Below are positions 61,660-64,000 of a DNA stretch of 64,000 bases, one piece after another. Under the pieces are notes generated by a model that saw nothing but the letters and a program-made list of their open reading frames with translations, did no database searches and had not been told where the DNA came from. Each line of letters begins with the position of its first letter. Position 1 is the stretch's first letter. The stretch is taken from positions 1,419,501-1,483,500 of the forward strand of contig NZ_CP114887.1 in NCBI RefSeq assembly GCF_028747805.1, given 5' to 3'. This stretch comes from Solibacillus daqui. Its GTDB lineage: Bacteria > Bacillota > Bacilli > Bacillales_A > Planococcaceae. A program made the position numbers and the translations under genes.

Positions 61660-61931
61660 CGTTGCATCATTCTTTTGAGATTCTGCATTTCGCCAATAAG
61701 ATCGTCCATTTGGCGTTGCATTTGCTCTACTTCAAAATTAAACAGATTACTATTAGTTGATTTTGAGTTAGAGGAAGTGGAAGATGCCTCCTCTAATAAA
61801 CGTAATGTAATGCCAGCAGAAATAGTGGCTAAAATATTTCCAATAGTTATGACAGCGACGCTAGCATACTCAAATTGCGCAGCTAAAACTTCTAGTGATT
61901 GCTCATTATTCGACCGTGAGCGTTTACTCAA
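61656..61931 (-). CDS. small membrane protein with coiled coil
   Basis: 91 residues from TTG 61931, chosen because AGGAGG lies seven bases upstream; an ATG at 61949 precedes that site. One hydrophobic helix (FEYASVAVITIGNILATISAGITL), a Ser/Asn-rich linker, then a C-terminal coiled coil (FEVEQMQRQMDDLIGEMQNLKRMM). Overlaps the preceding plus-strand gene end by four bases. Unknown function. Confidence 0.6.
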   Translation of the reverse strand: MSKRSRSNNEQSLEVLAAQFEYASVAVITIGNILATISAGITLRLLEEASSTSSNSKSTNSNLFNFEVEQMQRQMDDLIGEMQNLKRMMQR

Positions 61932-62024
61932 TAAGCTTCCTCCTAGCATTAGGTTTAGCTAGTATATGCAAGGATATAATAAAATGAGCCTACAATTTAC
62001 AACGAAGCTAAGGGGGGATGAACA

Positions 62025-62357
62025 TTGGAAGCGAAAAAACAACAAATTGAATGTCACAACTGTCATGAAATGATGATCATTGATTTTGAAACAGCAACTT
62101 TTGCGACAGCAGTTCAAGTTATAAATGGTAAAAAATCTGAAACACGTACATATCTAGAAAAATGCCCAAACTGTGACGCTGTAAATAAAGTAACAAGTGA
62201 CAACAAAGAGGAGTGGGGGAAACGTAAAGGACCAAATGTAAAATTCTTTATGTATTCAGGAATGTTTGGCTGTATAGCATTTTTGGGCCTAGGTATACTT
62301 GCGATTTATTTCGCATTTAAAGGGCTAGGTTTTGTAATGGACTGGCTAATCAAATAA
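62025..62357 (+). CDS. membrane protein with N-terminal zinc ribbon
   Basis: 110 residues from TTG 62025 after GGGGGGATGA. An N-terminal zinc ribbon (CHNC and CPNC, about 38 residues apart) is followed by a membrane helix (FFMYSGMFGCIAFLGLGILAIYFAF). It could present the ribbon at the inner membrane face. No family recognised. Confidence 0.65.
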   Translation: MEAKKQQIECHNCHEMMIIDFETATFATAVQVINGKKSETRTYLEKCPNCDAVNKVTSDNKEEWGKRKGPNVKFFMYSGMFGCIAFLGLGILAIYFAFKGLGFVMDWLIK

Positions 62358-62368
62358 ATCAGTATTGT

Positions 62369-62405
62369 GATTGAAAAGAAATTGCTTCTTTTCAATCTTT
62401 TTTTT
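62369..62405 (+). terminator. terminator of the zinc-ribbon membrane protein
   Basis: GATTGAAAAGAA (62369-62380) and TTCTTTTCAATC (62386-62397) are exact complements, followed by TTTTTTTT. Confidence 0.88.
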
Positions 62406-62413
62406 GAGAAATA

Positions 62414-62632
62414 ATGGCCGAGGTTATTATGCGGGATGAAAAACGCATTATTCCAAGTGTGGCTTATTTACAGGGGCAATACGGCTATAATCATTTATGC
62501 TTAGGTGTACCGGCGATTTTAGGTGGCAATGGGATAGAAAATATTGTAGAACTGGATTTATTAATAGAAGAAAAAGAGGCGTTGCAAGTATCGGCTTCGG
62601 TTGTAAAGGAACTAATCGATATATGTGACTGA
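62414..62632 (+). pseudogene. C-terminal fragment of malate dehydrogenase
   Basis: 72 codons that match only the last quarter of LDH-like malate dehydrogenase: KRIIPSVAYLQGQYGY, then LGVPAILGGNGIENIVELDL, and the final ELIDICD. Intact enzymes have about 312 residues. The NAD-binding and catalytic parts are absent and a terminator stands just upstream. ATG 62414 has no binding site, so it is a remnant, not an active gene. Confidence 0.7.
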
Positions 62633-62701
62633 ATGGATTAAGATGTGCCACATCACATGAATTCGTGCTATAATGAATGATTCGTGGAGGTGTAAACGAC
62701 A

Positions 62702-62911
62702 ATGAGTAAAAAATGGACAATCCATTCGATTCGTGAATACGTAGAAAAAAATACAGATACGAAATTACTTTCAACAGAATTTAAAGGTTTTTCACAAAAG
62801 CTTGATTTTCAATGTGCTTGTGGCAATACCTTTCAAAAACCGTGGAAGAAATTTAAAGAAAATAAGCAACAAAAATGTGAAGTTTGTCAGCCACCTAAGG
62901 AATCACGCTAA
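62702..62911 (+). CDS. small treble-clef-like zinc-finger protein
   Basis: 69 residues from ATG 62702 with GGAGGTG upstream at nine bases. CxCG (CACGNTF) and CEVC give a four-Cys zinc site. The pattern of a leading IREYVEKNTDTKLLSTEFKG then CxCG and CxxC is seen in DUF723-like and homing-endonuclease-associated repeats. It may be a degraded part of a mobile element or a stand-alone DNA-binding protein. Confidence 0.6.
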   Translation: MSKKWTIHSIREYVEKNTDTKLLSTEFKGFSQKLDFQCACGNTFQKPWKKFKENKQQKCEVCQPPKESR

Positions 62912-62975
62912 TTAATTATAAGCATAAGCCTGTATTGAAGGGGCAGTGGTGGTTACATAAAACTACCAAATATAA

Positions 62976-63016
62976 AAGGGTCTATCCAGAAAGTGATTTC
63001 AGGATAGACCTTTTGC
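62976..63016. terminator. terminator hairpin, partial family A repeat copy 3
   Basis: AAAGGGTCTATCC pairs with GGATAGACCTTTT; the loop AGAAAGTGATTTCA and the following TTTTGCC match the start of the repeats at 32985 and 46051. The rest of the repeat is absent. Confidence 0.65.
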
Positions 63017-63065
63017 CATTTGACGAGCGATAATTGATTTTCCCATTAATATTGGTAAAGTGCAA

Positions 63066-64000
63066 TTATTCAATTACTGGCTCAGCGTTTGCCTTTTTGA
63101 GTTCAGGGTGAGCCATTTCAATAATGGATGTGCGTAATAATAGAATTACAATCAGTATTAAAATTAAACCGCTAACAAGTAAAATGTATTGCGCTGGTAC
63201 GAAGTCATATAAAAATCCGTAAGCAAGTGTTCCAATCGGCATCGCACTCATCGCCATCATTTCAACAATTCCAAAAACACGACCACGATATTCCTCATCA
63301 ATAGTTGTTTGCATCATGACGCCAATTGGGGTATTAGTAATGACACCAAGTCCACCGAAAATAAACATAATGATAAAGTAATAAATGAAATTCATCATGC
63401 TTGAAAAATCAAAGAATAATGGTAAACCAACAAATATAACAAGTAATGCCATTAAAAATGTCGAGCGTTTTACGAGCAATAATGGAAATTTAACAGTCGA
63501 ACGAGAAGCGAAATAAATGGATGTGATGAATACCCCGATAGCTCCTCCTGCTTCAATGATCCCAATTAATTTCGGATCAATCTGTAATAACGTTAGTAAA
63601 ATGAAATTATGACCAACGTTAACGGAAGTGAAAAATAAATTTAACCATAGTGCAGTCCATAAGATGGCTTTGATTACTGGTTTTTTATTGACATAGCGGA
63701 ATCCAGCTTTAAAGCTTTCGAACATTGTTTCTTTTTGGGAATCTGTCGTTGCTTGTTGTTTTTTATACAGCTGGAAATTCATAGTTGCTTCTAAAGTAAG
63801 TGTAATTATTGAAGCGATGATGAAAATTGATAAGAAAATTTCCATTGATACGAAGCCAAATAACATTCCGCCAAAAATCGGACCACCAATTCCAGATACT
63901 GAAAACGCTAGTTGGTTAAAGCTCATCGCCTTTTGGATTCTTGTTTCATCAACTAAATTGGCAATAGATGCAGAAAATGCAACACTTGTGAATGTGCTGA
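63066..64000 (-). CDS. MFS transporter (partial, N-terminus outside window)
   Basis: At least 311 residues of a major-facilitator protein; reading continues beyond the edge (FTSVAFSASIANLVDETRIQKAMSFNQ precedes an internal Met at 63926). The pattern matches macrolide/antibiotic-efflux MFS proteins related to MefA (SIANLVDE, QKAMSFNQ, GIGGPIFGGMLFG). At least eight helices lie in the window. Substrate not determinable. Confidence 0.85.
   Translation of the reverse strand, partial: STFTSVAFSASIANLVDETRIQKAMSFNQLAFSVSGIGGPIFGGMLFGFVSMEIFLSIFIIASIITLTLEATMNFQLYKKQQATTDSQKETMFESFKAGFRYVNKKPVIKAILWTALWLNLFFTSVNVGHNFILLTLLQIDPKLIGIIEAGGAIGVFITSIYFASRSTVKFPLLLVKRSTFLMALLVIFVGLPLFFDFSSMMNFIYYFIIMFIFGGLGVITNTPIGVMMQTTIDEEYRGRVFGIVEMMAMSAMPIGTLAYGFLYDFVPAQYILLVSGLILILIVILLLRTSIIEMAHPELKKANAEPVIE

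Overview
The window is a low-GC Firmicute chromosome segment. Several features point to the Bacillales, most likely the Planococcaceae (Solibacillus/Lysinibacillus-like): frequent GTG and TTG starts with strong AGGAGG-type ribosome binding sites, hairpin plus U-tract terminators after most units, a proline T-box in front of proBA, type II pantothenate kinase, and ypgQ/ypgR- and ypeP/ypeQ-like pairs as in Bacillus. The genus is an inference. No rRNA, tRNA, CRISPR array, prophage or intact insertion sequence was seen. Both edges cut genes: a GNAT acetyltransferase on the left and an MFS transporter on the right.

Layout. 0-9 kb: acetyltransferases, a PadR/DUF2812 pair, a c-di-GMP pair (EAL protein, then a CBS-like/GGDEF protein), a YtrA-type GntR/ABC operon with several operator-like repeats, and an alpha/beta hydrolase. 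9-20 kb: DEDDh exonuclease, coaW, a MarR/MFS efflux pair, RNase HI-like protein, zinc-finger protein, SEC-C protein, an EamA exporter divergent from LysR, a CoaB-like protein, YbaK, a glyoxalase-like protein and a cold-shock protein. 20-27 kb: fhs, a 50-residue membrane protein, then a six-gene sugar operon (PTS IIA, IIB, IIC, both halves of a split transketolase, and an HPr paralogue). 27-34 kb: HD phosphohydrolase, ABC-F ATPase, YpgR/CvfC-like protein, a VWA-like orphan and an EamA transporter. 34-42 kb: proBA with its T-box, a sigma factor, a type IA topoisomerase, aspartokinase and a DsbA-like protein. 42-53 kb: small unknown proteins, a Na/Pi cotransporter, an exported YcdB/SLH-like protein, a MATE pump, a LysM-3D wall protein and a candidate small RNA. 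53-59 kb: a TetR gene divergent from a ketone-body operon (CoA-transferase A/B, GntP permease, 3-hydroxyacyl-CoA dehydrogenase, 3-hydroxybutyrate dehydrogenase, thiolase). 59-64 kb: a HExxH protein, a decayed region, small zinc-ribbon proteins, a malate dehydrogenase fragment and the partial MFS gene.

The strongest lead is the sugar operon at 22.9-27 kb. An ascorbate-type (UlaABC-like) PTS is coupled to a split transketolase and its own HPr, with no kinase, isomerase or epimerase gene, so the transketolase may act directly on the PTS product. Two of its genes can encode active proteins only from non-standard starts: ATT for IIB and apparently ATA for HPr. Using the next ATG or GTG would remove the phosphorylated Cys or His.

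Other items worth following are a hairpin at 43.5 kb that buries a ribosome binding site and puts the start codon in its U-tract, three families of dispersed intergenic repeats, and an orphan promoter-terminator unit at 52.5 kb.
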